Source of the DNA: Pseudomonadota bacterium
GTDB lineage: Bacteria > Pseudomonadota > Alphaproteobacteria > Caulobacterales > Caulobacteraceae
Assembly (NCBI GenBank): GCA_020161365.1
Contig: JAIUNU010000001.1
Span: forward strand, 1-64,000
Direction of reading: 5' to 3'
Length of the DNA stretch: 64,000 bases
The notes beneath the pieces are model-generated. The model was given only the letters and a program-made list of their open reading frames with translations. It did not search any database and was not told the origin of the DNA. How positions within the stretch are numbered: position 1 is the first letter of the stretch; each line of letters begins with the position of its first letter. Shown one piece after another: positions 17,629-26,258 of this stretch. Both the position numbers and the translations under genes were made by a program.

Positions 17629-19581
17629 TTAGAAGCGCGCCCGCAGACCCAGGAACGCGCCACGGCCCGGCGTGCCGTAGTTCAGGATGGTCTGGTAGTC
17701 CTTGTCCAAGGCGTTCTCGACCCGGCCATAGACTTCGAGCGTGTCGTTGATCGGATAGGACGCCCGCAGGTCCACGGTGGCGTAGTCCGAGACCGCGACC
17801 GTGTTGGCCTCGTTGTTGTAGGTCTTCCCGACATAGCGGACCGCCACCGTCGTGGAGAGACCCACCGGCCAGCGATAGGTCGCCGAGAGATTGCCCAGGT
17901 TCTTGGGACGGCGCGACAGCTGCTTGCCGTCATTGGCTCCCGCCGCCAGTTCAGCCTGAGTGTAGGTGTAGTTGCCGGTGATCGTCAGGCGCTCGATCGG
18001 ACGCGCCTCGGCGATCAGCTCAAGGCCTTGCGCCTTGGTCTTCTGCAGGTTGCGGTAATAGCCGAAACGGAAGACGCCACCGGGCGCGCAGAGCGAATCC
18101 GTTGCGCCGAACGAGCACGAGAAGAAGCGGATCTCGTTGTCGGCCTCGCGGTGGAAGACCGTCGCCGACGCCCGGACCTTACCCTCCAGGAACCGCTGTT
18201 CCACGCCGGCCTCCCAGCTGTCGAACTCTTCTGGCGACAACGCGACGTTGCCGTACTCGCTGAACAACTCGTAGAGACCCGGCGCACGGAAACCCTGGCC
18301 ATAACCGGCGCGAAGCACGGTGGCGCCGTCGTTCAGCGCCCAGGCCGCGCCCACCTGGCCCAGCGTGTGGGTTCCATAGGTGTCGTGATCTTCGTAGCGC
18401 AGACCGCCGGTCACGGTCAGGCCCGGCGCGATCTCGCCCTGGAGCTGGCCATACAGGCTGTCGGCGCTGATCTTGCCGGTGCGGAACGCCACGTTCGGAT
18501 TGGCGACCGACGGCGAACGGGTGCGCATGCGCGAGCGCTCGCTCTCGGCGCCGAAGGTGGCGGTCCAGGTCTCGGTGATGGCGAAGACGCCTTGATACTC
18601 CCAGCGCTTGTTCTTGCCGGCGGCGTCGAAGGTCATCGGCACGGCGGCGCGGGCGGGGTTGTAGTTCTGGCGGTCGGTGTCGGTGTAGGCGAAGCCGACG
18701 CGGTTGTTCCAACGGCCGTCCAGCAGGGCGGCGTTCAGGCCCTGATAGACCACCAGCTCCTTGGTGCGGCCAAACTCGGGGCTGTCGACGTTGAAGCCGT
18801 CGAAGTCGTTCTTGCCCCGCGAATAGACCGCCCGGGTCTCGACCGAGACCGCGTCGGTCAGCTTCACCCGCAGGCGGCCCGAGGCGCCGGCGTTCTGATA
18901 GCCGTCCTTCTCCTGGCCCAGCTTGTACGAAGAGAAGCCGTCGGTGGTGTAGTAGCTCCCCGCCACGCGCCAAGTGACCTTGTCCGACGCGCCGCCGACG
19001 GCGCCGCGCAGATAGCCGGTCTTGCGCGCGCCGGCTTCGGCCGACAGCGTGCTCGTGAACGGTGTGGTCGGCTCGGCGGTGACGATGTTGACGACGCCGC
19101 CGATCGCCTGGCTGCCCCACAGGGTGGATTGGGCGCCGCGCAGCACTTCGATCCGCGAGATGTCTCCGACCAGGAGGTTGCCGCTGTTGAAGCCGCCCTG
19201 GGTGGACGACGGATCGTTCAGCTTGACGCCGTCGATCAGAACGACGGTGTGCTGGCTCTCAGCGCCCCGAATATAGAGGCTGGTCGCGTTGCCGACGCCA
19301 CCATTGCGCGCGAACGTCACGCTGGGCGTCTGCGCCAGCAGTTCGGTGATCGAAATCGCCTGGCTGGCCTCGATCACGGGCTGGGTCAGCACGGTCACCG
19401 ACGCGCCGACCTTCTCGATGGGTTGCGCGGTGCGGGTGGCGGTGACCACCAGTTCGGCGACGCCGTTGGCGCCGGTCGCGCCGGCGACATCGGCCTCGGG
19501 GGCCTTCTGGTCGTCAGCGAAGGCGGGCGCGGCGATCAGCGCGGTGGCCAGGGCGGTGGAGCTCAAAAGGGCTCGGATCAT
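17629..19581 (-). CDS. btuB: TonB-dependent vitamin B12 receptor, BtuB-like
   Basis: This 650-residue outer-membrane receptor starts at the ATG at 19581, giving a signal peptide ending APAFA. A TonB box (ELVVTATR) precedes the plug domain (ESQHTVVLIDGVKLND, RIEVLRGAQSTLWGSQAIGGVVNI), and the barrel ends GLRARF with the terminal Phe. The decisive evidence for cobalamin as substrate is the cobalamin riboswitch immediately upstream on the same strand. No B12 synthesis or BtuCDF genes are adjacent. The downstream neighbour is convergent, so the gene appears monocistronic. Confidence 0.9.
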   Translation of the reverse strand: MIRALLSSTALATALIAAPAFADDQKAPEADVAGATGANGVAELVVTATRTAQPIEKVGASVTVLTQPVIEASQAISITELLAQTPSVTFARNGGVGNATSLYIRGAESQHTVVLIDGVKLNDPSSTQGGFNSGNLLVGDISRIEVLRGAQSTLWGSQAIGGVVNIVTAEPTTPFTSTLSAEAGARKTGYLRGAVGGASDKVTWRVAGSYYTTDGFSSYKLGQEKDGYQNAGASGRLRVKLTDAVSVETRAVYSRGKNDFDGFNVDSPEFGRTKELVVYQGLNAALLDGRWNNRVGFAYTDTDRQNYNPARAAVPMTFDAAGKNKRWEYQGVFAITETWTATFGAESERSRMRTRSPSVANPNVAFRTGKISADSLYGQLQGEIAPGLTVTGGLRYEDHDTYGTHTLGQVGAAWALNDGATVLRAGYGQGFRAPGLYELFSEYGNVALSPEEFDSWEAGVEQRFLEGKVRASATVFHREADNEIRFFSCSFGATDSLCAPGGVFRFGYYRNLQKTKAQGLELIAEARPIERLTITGNYTYTQAELAAGANDGKQLSRRPKNLGNLSATYRWPVGLSTTVAVRYVGKTYNNEANTVAVSDYATVDLRASYPINDTLEVYGRVENALDKDYQTILNYGTPGRGAFLGLRARF

Positions 19582-19724
19582 GTTCAGTCTTCCCGTTATG
19601 AACGACCCACGCGACATCCCGAGCGCCCGCGAAGACGCGAACGCCCAGGCCGCCACGCGGCCTGTTGACTGTCGTTTCTCGGGAGATCCCGTTCGTTCGG
19701 CGCACCCCGGCCGAGCGATGAACG

Positions 19725-19893
19725 ACTGCGCCGGGCAGGTCTCCTGGCTCGCGGGTCAATGCTTCTGGGCGTCGCCTTCCCAGGCCCTTGCGGGCCCAGT
19801 GGCATGTGACGCGAAGCTCGCCGCTTACAGTTGCGGGGGCAGCCGAGGTCTTGAACCTCGTTCCCTATTCATCCTCTCGCGAGGAACCTGACG
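19725..19893 (-). promoter_or_regulatory. cobalamin (AdoCbl-type) riboswitch
   Basis: Reading the minus strand, the conserved pieces occur in order. First is GGTTCCTCGCGAGAGG...GGGAACGAGG, then CTGCCCCCGCAACTGTAAG. The B12 box GCCACTG is the complement of 19798-19804. It is followed by GGGAAGG, a GAC-rich segment and GCCAGGAGACCTGCC. The aptamer ends about 145 nt before the BtuB-like start. That leader contains further stems, one of them CAGGCCGC/GCGGCCTG, which could form the expression platform. Confidence 0.93.
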
Positions 19894-19997
19894 CAGGGCC
19901 AGAGCTACATGCTGCACCGCACACGGTCAATGTGGAGGTTGAGTTTGAGCGCTGGTCTTGGTCCGGTTCACGCCCTCTCGCGGATACTTCAAGAACC

Positions 19998-20127
19998 GAC
20001 CTCCCCGGCGAATGCCGGGGCCCAGATTCATCCGGAGCAGCTGGGGATGATGCGGCATCACGCGGCGTCTGTCGGAACGATGCTGGTGGGCTCGATCTGG
20101 ATCCCGGCATTCGCCGGGACGGTCGGG
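19998..20127. repeat. paired-hairpin intergenic repeat, family A (copy 1)
   Basis: A hairpin-forming CTCCCCGGCGAATGCCGGGG-CCAGAT unit is followed, after about 70 nt, by its inverse (ATCTGGATCCCGGCATTCGCCGGGA). The same architecture recurs at 55821-55949. It looks like a REP-type palindromic element. Function is unknown. Confidence 0.7.
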
Positions 20128-20166
20128 TTTTGGGGGACGGCGCCAGGCAGCTCGCGACCCATACTT

Positions 20167-20274
20167 GCCCCCTCCGCGCCTTCGGCGCTCCTCCCCCGGA
20201 GGGGGAAGAAGGAAGCGCACCTTCTGCCCCCCCTTAGGGGCGGACGACCATGCGAAGCATGGTCCGGTGGGGGC
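20167..20274. repeat. palindromic repeat cluster, family E
   Basis: Nested inverted repeats: CCCCCTCCGCGCC...GGCGCTCCTCCCCCGGAGGGGG, then CCCCTTAGGGG and GGACGACCATGCGAAGCATGGTCC. This CT/GA-rich palindromic style resembles the other REP-like elements here, but I see no second copy in the window. Confidence 0.5.
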
Positions 20275-20481
20275 CTGCGGCCTGCCCGACTTCCCCGTTT
20301 GAAGAACCGCCAAAGTCAGCGCGCAGGATTGCGACCGAACGGCGCCTTCCGAGCGCATCAATCCCCGTTTCCACAAGGGATTGCCGTCTCCCGCTCGCAA
20401 CACAATCAACGTCTTAGCCCGATTTACCTCGGGCCTATCCGAAATCGACGCATCCCCCGCAAAACCACCCGCACAATGGTC

Positions 20482-20838
20482 CCACCTCGTCGCGAGGAAA
20501 GGGCGCATGGCCAGCGACCAGTTGCGGCGGCGGGGGGCGGTCGAGCGGGGACAGGTTCGAGGGGGATACTCGAACGGTCCGGGGATCTGGTTGCTGGCCA
20601 GACCCGCCCGCCGTCGGCGTGGTCGAGGGCAAAGGGATGTGTCTTAGCCTGGAGTGGCTCGTCCTCCTCGACCGTCGGGACTTTCCGGAAACGGAGAGCC
20701 CGGGTCCCGGTAAGGCCTGAACAGGGCCACCTGACGGGAGGCTGGCGGATAACGGCTGCGCGGAGCGTCGGGCTTCGTCGAAACGGTATCTACAAACTCA
20801 CACTCCGGACGGATGTCCGGCGCTCCGCGTCCCTTTCC
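20482..20838 (+). repeat. multicopy structured RNA-like element, copy 1
   Basis: This 357-nt element is about 97% identical to the inverse of 54287-54644. Hand folding gives a 5-bp hairpin (20485-20489/20493-20497) and a 14-bp long-range stem (20508-20521/20587-20600) enclosing a 7-bp hairpin (20555-20561/20569-20575). It continues with an 8-bp stem (20621-20628/20666-20673) and a 6-bp stem (20676-20681/20704-20709) over a GAAA-capped hairpin (20682-20697). The last domain is a 10-bp stem (20758-20767/20821-20830) over CCGGAC-GGAT-GTCCGG. G.U pairs and the GNRA loop fit only the plus sense. I do not recognise the family. A frame crosses it but is not kept in the other copy. Confidence 0.75.
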
Positions 20839-20990
20839 GAACCTTCAGCGGCGAGCCGCGTGAAGCGGCGGCGGCACGCCCATATCGAGGAACAGGCTAG
20901 CGCTCGCCGCATATTCCTCGCACACTCGTTTGAAACGGCCGTGCAAGGCCTGTTCGAAGCGCGATCAACGGCGCGGGGAGAAGTTTCAGT

Positions 20991-22403
20991 ATGTCCGAGG
21001 CCCAGTCTCCTCAGAAGGCGTCATCATGGACGCTGGCGGCGTTCGCGGCGCCCTGCATTCCAGTCGCGGCCATGGGCCTGCCGCTGGTGGTCTATCTCCC
21101 AGAATATTACATCAACTCCCTTGGCCTCTCGCTGACCGTCGTGGGTTCAGCGTTCCTGATCGTCAAGCTGATCGACATCCTGTTCGACCCGCTGTTCGGC
21201 GGTCTTCTGGATCGCACCCGCATGCGCATGGGGCGATTCCGCCCCTGGATGCTGATCGGCGCGCCGATTCTGACCGCCGGCTGCTTCGCGCTGTTCATGG
21301 CCAAGCCCGGGGTCGGCCCGATCTATCTCTGGTTCTGGCTCGCGGTGCTGTACGGCGGATACTCGATCGTCGTGCTGTCCCAGACGGCCTGGGGCGCGGT
21401 GCTCTCCAGCGACTATCAGCAGCGTTCGCGCGTCTACGGCTGGTGGCAGGCCGCCAACGTCGTCGGGATGATCCTGGTGCTGTGCCTGCCGCCGTTCATC
21501 ACCGGCGTGCTGAAGGGCGACCATATCGACAGCGTTCGCGCCATGGGCTGGTTCATCGTCATCCTGCTGCCGATCACGGTGCTGCTCGCGGTCGCGACCG
21601 TGAAGGAGCCCGAGGCGCCGCCGCGTCATGGCCAAACGGGCCTCAAACAGTACTGGAACCTGCTGCTGCGTCCGTCGGTTCAGCGCCTGCTGTTCGCCGA
21701 CCTGCTGATGGGGCTGGCCCCCGGAATCGCCGGCACGCTGTTCCTGTTCTTCTTCGAGCGGATCAAGGGCTTCGACAAGACCCAGGCCGGCGTACTGCTG
21801 CTGGTCTATTTCCTGGCCGCCCTGGCCGGCGCTCCGCTTTGGCCGATGCTGGCCAAGAAGCTGGGCAAGCACAAAGCGCTGGTCCTGGCGGCAGTGGCGT
21901 ACGCTGTGGTTCAGGTCGCTGCTGTGTTCACGCCGGCGGGTAATTCCGGGATCGGGATGATCGTGCTGGTCCTGGCGGGGCTCCCCTACTCCGCCGCGCC
22001 GGTGCTGGTGCGCTCGATGATGGCCGATATCGGCGACGAAGAGCGCCTGGAGAGCGGCGTCGACAAGACCGGCCTGCTCTACGCCATCGTCACCGGCACG
22101 GTGAAGCTGGGCTACGCCCTGGCGGTGGCGGTGTTCATCGCCCTGGGCTGGATGGGTTTCGACCCCAAGGTGCCCACGCCCGAAGGCGATGCCGCCCTCA
22201 TTGGGCTATACGCCTTCGCCCCGGCCGCGCTGGGACTGGTGGTCGCCGCGATCATGATGCGCTATCCGCTGGACGCGACCCGCCTCGCCGAGATCCAGCG
22301 CCAGCTCGCGGCGCGGGACGCGGCGGCGGCGGACGCTTCCAAGTCCTCAGCCCCGTCGGATTCGCATGTCCCCTCAAACGCCGCCCTTGGCCCCGCCGAG
22401 TGA
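20991..22403 (+). CDS. MFS sugar transporter, glycoside-pentoside-hexuronide (GPH) family
   Basis: This 470-residue inner-membrane symporter has 12 predicted hydrophobic segments. The GPH pattern is visible: KLIDILFDPLFGGLLDRTRMRMGRFRPW between helices 2 and 3 (the cation-binding Asp region plus GRFRPW loop), then the SQTAWGAVLSSDYQQRSRVYGW motif. It probably imports a glycoside, pentoside or uronide with a cation. It stands 3 kb from the polysaccharide locus and could serve it, but there is no direct link. The mazG start lies inside its 3' end. Confidence 0.85.
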   Translation: MSEAQSPQKASSWTLAAFAAPCIPVAAMGLPLVVYLPEYYINSLGLSLTVVGSAFLIVKLIDILFDPLFGGLLDRTRMRMGRFRPWMLIGAPILTAGCFALFMAKPGVGPIYLWFWLAVLYGGYSIVVLSQTAWGAVLSSDYQQRSRVYGWWQAANVVGMILVLCLPPFITGVLKGDHIDSVRAMGWFIVILLPITVLLAVATVKEPEAPPRHGQTGLKQYWNLLLRPSVQRLLFADLLMGLAPGIAGTLFLFFFERIKGFDKTQAGVLLLVYFLAALAGAPLWPMLAKKLGKHKALVLAAVAYAVVQVAAVFTPAGNSGIGMIVLVLAGLPYSAAPVLVRSMMADIGDEERLESGVDKTGLLYAIVTGTVKLGYALAVAVFIALGWMGFDPKVPTPEGDAALIGLYAFAPAALGLVVAAIMMRYPLDATRLAEIQRQLAARDAAAADASKSSAPSDSHVPSNAALGPAE

Positions 22404-23193
22404 CGACCAGCACCCACTCTTCGCCCTGATCGAGATCATGGCGAAGCTGCGGGACCCTGAGGGCGGCTGCCCCTGGGACCTGGAACAGACCTTCGCGACC
22501 ATCGCGCCCTATACGGTCGAGGAAGCCTATGAGGTCGCCGACGCCATCGAGCGTGGCGATCTTTCGGACCTCAAGGAGGAACTGGGCGATCTGCTGCTGC
22601 AGGTCGTGTTCCACTCACGCATGGCTCAGGAGCAAGGGGCGTTCGACATCACGGACGTGGCGCGCGCCATCTCCGACAAGATGATCCGCCGCCACCCGCA
22701 TGTCTTCGGCGACCACGCCTATGAAGACCTCTCCGCCCAGGTCGCTGGTTGGGAGCAGTTGAAGGCCCAGGAGCGTCAGGCCAAGGCCAAGACGGGCGTG
22801 CTCGATGACGTGCCGACCGGCCTGCCCGCCCTGACCCGCGCGGTGAAACTGACCAAACGCGCCGCCCGCGTCGGCTTCGACTGGCCGACCGCCAAAGAGG
22901 TGCTCGACAAGCTACGCGAGGAGACCGACGAGATCGCGGTCGAGATCGAAGCCGGCGATCTGGCCAAGGCCCGCGAGGAGCTGGGCGACATCCTGTTCGT
23001 CTGCGCCAACCTCGCCCGTAAGCTCGACGTTGATCCCGAGGACGCCCTGCGGGCCACCAACGCCAAGTTCACGCGCCGCTTCGGCTTCGTCGAGACCGAG
23101 CTGGCCAAGCGCGGCAAGACGCCCGATCAGTCCGATCTCGCCGAAATGGACGCGCTTTGGAACGACGCGAAAGCGGTGGAGAAGAAGCGCTGA
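22366..23193 (+). CDS. mazG: nucleoside triphosphate pyrophosphohydrolase MazG
   Basis: This 275-residue enzyme hydrolyses NTPs to NMPs and pyrophosphate and can moderate (p)ppGpp levels or clear aberrant nucleotides. Two MazG domains are visible. The N-terminal domain carries GGCPWDLEQTFATI and EEAYEVADAI...DLKEELGDLLLQV with the metal-binding acidic motif. The C-terminal one repeats this with REETDEIAVEIE...AREELGDILFV. Length matches E. coli MazG. The ATG overlaps the transporter by 38 nt; an internal ATG at 22438 would cut into the usual N-terminus. Its stop overlaps the rpiB start (TGATG). Confidence 0.93.
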   Translation: MSPQTPPLAPPSDDQHPLFALIEIMAKLRDPEGGCPWDLEQTFATIAPYTVEEAYEVADAIERGDLSDLKEELGDLLLQVVFHSRMAQEQGAFDITDVARAISDKMIRRHPHVFGDHAYEDLSAQVAGWEQLKAQERQAKAKTGVLDDVPTGLPALTRAVKLTKRAARVGFDWPTAKEVLDKLREETDEIAVEIEAGDLAKAREELGDILFVCANLARKLDVDPEDALRATNAKFTRRFGFVETELAKRGKTPDQSDLAEMDALWNDAKAVEKKR

Positions 23194-23657
23194 TGGCGCG
23201 TATCGCCATCACTTCGGACCACGCCGGCCTTGAGCTAAAGGCGAAGCTGGCGACGTGGCTTGAGGCCGGTGGCCATGAGGTGACCGACCTCGGAGGCCAA
23301 GAGGGCGAGCAAGTCGACTATCCAGACTACGGCTATGGCCTGGCCGAGCACATCGCTGGCGGACGATCGGAATATGGCGTCGCGCTTTGCGGGTCGGGCA
23401 TTGGTATCTCGATCGCCGTCAACCGGCACCCCGGGTGCCGATGCGCCTTGGTGAGCGATCCGGTCGCCGCGCGCCTGAGCCGCGAGCATAACGACGCCAA
23501 CGTCATCGCGATGGGGGCGCGCCTTGTCGAAATCGAAATGGCCAAGGCTTGCATAGAAGCGTTTTTAGCGACTGATTTCGCGCATGGTCGTCATGCCCTG
23601 AGGGTCGAGAAACTCGGAGCTCCGCCTGGCGCTACAACGACTGCACAGCCGCGCTGA
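23193..23657 (+). CDS. rpiB: ribose-5-phosphate isomerase B
   Basis: This 154-residue RpiB/LacAB-family isomerase interconverts ribose 5-phosphate and ribulose 5-phosphate. It begins MARIAITSDHAG, the family's substrate-binding opening. The catalytic Cys lies in ALCGSGIGISIAVNR and the conserved REHNDANVIAMGAR follows. Start at the ATG overlapping the mazG stop. Its 3' end overlaps the convergent hflX gene by 26 nt. Confidence 0.92.
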   Translation: MARIAITSDHAGLELKAKLATWLEAGGHEVTDLGGQEGEQVDYPDYGYGLAEHIAGGRSEYGVALCGSGIGISIAVNRHPGCRCALVSDPVAARLSREHNDANVIAMGARLVEIEMAKACIEAFLATDFAHGRHALRVEKLGAPPGATTTAQPR

Positions 23658-24978
23658 CCTGAGCGCCGGGGAACTGGCGTTCGAAGCGTCCGAGGGCCTG
23701 GGCGTCGAGGCGGGCGACCAGGGTCACCTCCCCGCCTGGGCCGTCATAGCGGCTGAGCACGCGACCGTTGCGGTAGATCCAGGCCAGCGCCTGCCCGTCC
23801 TCCGCGGCGAGGCTCACCTCAACCGGCGGCGAATCGTCGATGAGGCCGGCGATCCGGCGCAGCAGAGCTTCGCAGCCCTCGCCCGTGACCGCCGAAACCG
23901 GCGAAGCGTCGTTGCGCCGCGCCTGACCCCCGACGATCTCGCGATCGTCCTCCGACAGCAGGTCCACCTTGTTCCAGACCTCGACGACGGTCTTGCCCTC
24001 GTCGAGCGTGACGCCCAGTTCGGAAAGCACCGTCTCGACGTCCCGGGCCTGGGCCTCGCTGTCGGGATTGGCGACGTCTCGGACGTGCAGCACGACGTCG
24101 GCCTCCTGCACCTCCTCAAGGGTGGCGCGGAAGGCCTCGACCAGTTCGTGCGGCAGGTCAGAGATAAATCCCACGGTGTCGGACATGATGGCCGGGCGAC
24201 CGTCCGGCAGCTTCACGGTGCGAAGCGTCGGATCCAGCGTCGCGAACAGCATGTCCTTGGCCAGCACCTCGGCCTCGGTCAGGCGGTTGAACAGGGTCGA
24301 CTTGCCCGCGTTCGTGTAGCCCACCAGAGCGACGGTGGGGTACGGGACCTTCTTGCGGGCGCTCCGATGCAGCGTCCGCGTGCGCCGAACCTCATCGAGC
24401 TCCTTCTTGAGCTTGACGATCGTGCCGGCGATCAGACGGCGGTCGATTTCGATCTGGGTCTCGCCCGGACCGCCGGTCGAACCGGTGCCGCCGCGCTGAC
24501 GCTCCAGGTGGGTCCAGGTGCGGACGAGGCGCGAGCGTTCGTACTCGAGCCTGGCCAGCTCGACCTGCAGGCGCCCCTCGCGGGTCCGGGCCCGGCGGGC
24601 GAAGATCTCGAGGATCAGGCCAGTGCGATCGACGACCTTGACCTCCAGCGCCTTTTCAAGATTGCGCTGCTGGATCGGCGTCAGCTGATCGTCGAAGACG
24701 GCGACGTCGATGTGCTCGACCTCGCAGATCGAGGCGAACTCTTCGATCTTGCCCTTGCCGAACAAGGTGGCGGGCGTGACGACGCGCAGTGGCGCCACGA
24801 GCGCCTCGACGACCTCGAGATCAAGCGCGATCGCAAGGCCGACAGCCTCCTCGAGCCGGGCGTTGGGATCCCGGGCTTCGAGGGCCGCCTGGCCCCGCAA
24901 CGGACGCGACGGATGGATCACGAGCGCCTTCAGGATCGGCGCAGCGTGGTCAATCGACTTGGAACTGGATTTGGACAA
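23632..24978 (-). CDS. hflX: ribosome-associated GTPase HflX
   Basis: This 448-residue GTPase binds the 50S subunit and splits stalled ribosomes. The HflX N-terminal domain (TLFGKGKIEEF, DDQLTPIQQRNLE) and the coiled linker with RQRGGTGSTGGPGETQIE precede the G domain: G1 GYTNAGKST, G3 DTVGFI, G4 NKVD. A short C-terminal domain follows. The likely start is TTG at 24978, 12 nt after hfq; no better ATG/GTG fits the N-terminus. The hfq-hflX pairing is conserved in proteobacteria. Confidence 0.92.
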   Translation of the reverse strand: MSKSSSKSIDHAAPILKALVIHPSRPLRGQAALEARDPNARLEEAVGLAIALDLEVVEALVAPLRVVTPATLFGKGKIEEFASICEVEHIDVAVFDDQLTPIQQRNLEKALEVKVVDRTGLILEIFARRARTREGRLQVELARLEYERSRLVRTWTHLERQRGGTGSTGGPGETQIEIDRRLIAGTIVKLKKELDEVRRTRTLHRSARKKVPYPTVALVGYTNAGKSTLFNRLTEAEVLAKDMLFATLDPTLRTVKLPDGRPAIMSDTVGFISDLPHELVEAFRATLEEVQEADVVLHVRDVANPDSEAQARDVETVLSELGVTLDEGKTVVEVWNKVDLLSEDDREIVGGQARRNDASPVSAVTGEGCEALLRRIAGLIDDSPPVEVSLAAEDGQALAWIYRNGRVLSRYDGPGGEVTLVARLDAQALGRFERQFPGAQVSAAVQSL

Positions 24979-24990
24979 ACGGCTCTAGGG

Positions 24991-25239
24991 TCAGTCGTCG
25001 GCGTCGGCGCTGGGCTCGTAGAGCTGAACAGGCTGAGCCGGCATGATGGTGGAAATGGCGTGCTTGTAGACCAGTTGCGACTGGCCATCGCGGCGCAGCA
25101 GGACGCAGAAATTGTCGAACCAGCTGACCACGCCCTGCAGCTTGACGCCGTTGACGAGGAAAATGGTGAGCGGCGTCTTCGACTTGCGAACGCTGTTCAG
25201 GAAGGTGTCCTGAAGATTCTGCTTCTTTTCGGCGGACAT
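24991..25239 (-). CDS. hfq: RNA chaperone Hfq
   Basis: This 82-residue Sm-like protein forms a hexameric ring that pairs small RNAs with mRNAs. Sm1 ([37 protein letters not shown]) and Sm2 (YKHAIST) are complete. It ends in a short acidic tail (EPSADADD), as in other alphaproteobacteria. It lies 12 nt upstream of hflX and 155 nt downstream of the ntrX-dat run, so it probably has its own promoter in that gap. Confidence 0.97.
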   Translation of the reverse strand: MSAEKKQNLQDTFLNSVRKSKTPLTIFLVNGVKLQGVVSWFDNFCVLLRRDGQSQLVYKHAISTIMPAQPVQLYEPSADADD

Positions 25240-25394
25240 ACGGGGGTTCCCCTCTCATTGTTTTCGGAGGGCCACACGCCCCCCACACAAACAAGGTCAT
25301 GCTAGAGGAATTTTCGTCGAAAGCGACACGCCGGCAGCGAAAAATTCCACCCAACCTCGCGACCGAAAGCCGCCCTGCCCGAAATCGCTCCGAA

Positions 25395-26258
25395 CTAGAC
25401 GGCCTTCTGGCGCGCGCGCTCGATATAGAGAGCCCGCAGGCGTTTCGCCACCGGGCCCGGCTTTCCATCGCCCAGCTTAACGCCGTCGATCTGCACGATG
25501 GGCGTCACCAGCGAGCCGGCGCCGGTGATGAAAGCCTCTTTCGCGGCCTGGGCCTCAGCGATGGTGAAAGGCTTCTCGTTCACCGTCATGCCGCTCTCAC
25601 GGATCACATCCAGAAGCGTAAAGCGCGTGACGCCGCGCAGGATGTTGGCGTTGGTGTCCCGAGTCCGAAGCGCCCCCTCGGCGTCTATGATCCAGGCGTT
25701 GGAGGACGCGCCCTCCGTCACAAGGCCCATGTCATCGACGAACCAGGCCTCAATCGCGCCACGCTCACGCGCGGCCTGCTTGGCCAGGGCGTTCGGCAGC
25801 AGGCCGATCGACTTGATGTCGCAACGCCCCCAGCGGTTCTCGGGGACGGAAATGACCGACGCGCCTTGGGCCGCCTTAGCCTCGGTCGCCGCCCGGTCGA
25901 TCGATTTGGCTGTCACGACGACGGACGGAAGCACGGGCGGGTTCGGGAACGCGTGATCGCGGCGCGCCACACCCCGGGTGACTTGCAGGTAGCAGAGGCC
26001 ATCCCGCACCTTGTTGCGGCGCACCGCCTCACGCAGCACCATCGTCAGCGCGGCTTCCGTCATCGGATGAGCGATGCGCAACTCGTCCAGGCTACGCCAT
26101 AGACGCGCGAAATGCCCCTCCGCATCGGCGAGTTTGCCGTCGAACACGGCCCAGACCTCGTAGACCCCGTCGGCGAGCTGATAGCCGCGATCCTCGATAT
26201 GCACCGCAGCTTCGCCGTGCCGGACAAAGCGGCCGTTCACATAGGCAAAACGCGACAT
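25395..26258 (-). CDS. dat: D-amino acid aminotransferase (PLP fold IV)
   Basis: This 287-residue fold-type-IV aminotransferase probably interconverts D-alanine and D-glutamate through their keto acids. The PLP Lys is in RCDIKSIGLLPN; the early VHIEDRGYQLADGVYEVW and the GASSNAWI phosphate-binding segment are typical. Its ATG follows the ntrX stop directly (TAGATG), so it is the last gene of the nifR3-ntr operon. A branched-chain aminotransferase-like specificity is less likely from the sequence pattern. Confidence 0.87.
   Translation of the reverse strand: MSRFAYVNGRFVRHGEAAVHIEDRGYQLADGVYEVWAVFDGKLADAEGHFARLWRSLDELRIAHPMTEAALTMVLREAVRRNKVRDGLCYLQVTRGVARRDHAFPNPPVLPSVVVTAKSIDRAATEAKAAQGASVISVPENRWGRCDIKSIGLLPNALAKQAARERGAIEAWFVDDMGLVTEGASSNAWIIDAEGALRTRDTNANILRGVTRFTLLDVIRESGMTVNEKPFTIAEAQAAKEAFITGAGSLVTPIVQIDGVKLGDGKPGPVAKRLRALYIERARQKAV

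Noticed and set aside
20549..20580. GGTTCGAG...CTCGAAC resembling a tRNA T-arm
   Set aside because: The loop and surroundings do not fit a tRNA; it is an internal hairpin of the repeated element.
19909..21135. A 408-codon plus-strand open frame across the repeat region
   Set aside because: It runs through family A and E repeats and the RNA-like element into the transporter gene. The frame is broken by a 1-nt indel in the other copy, and composition is that of chance high-GC frames.
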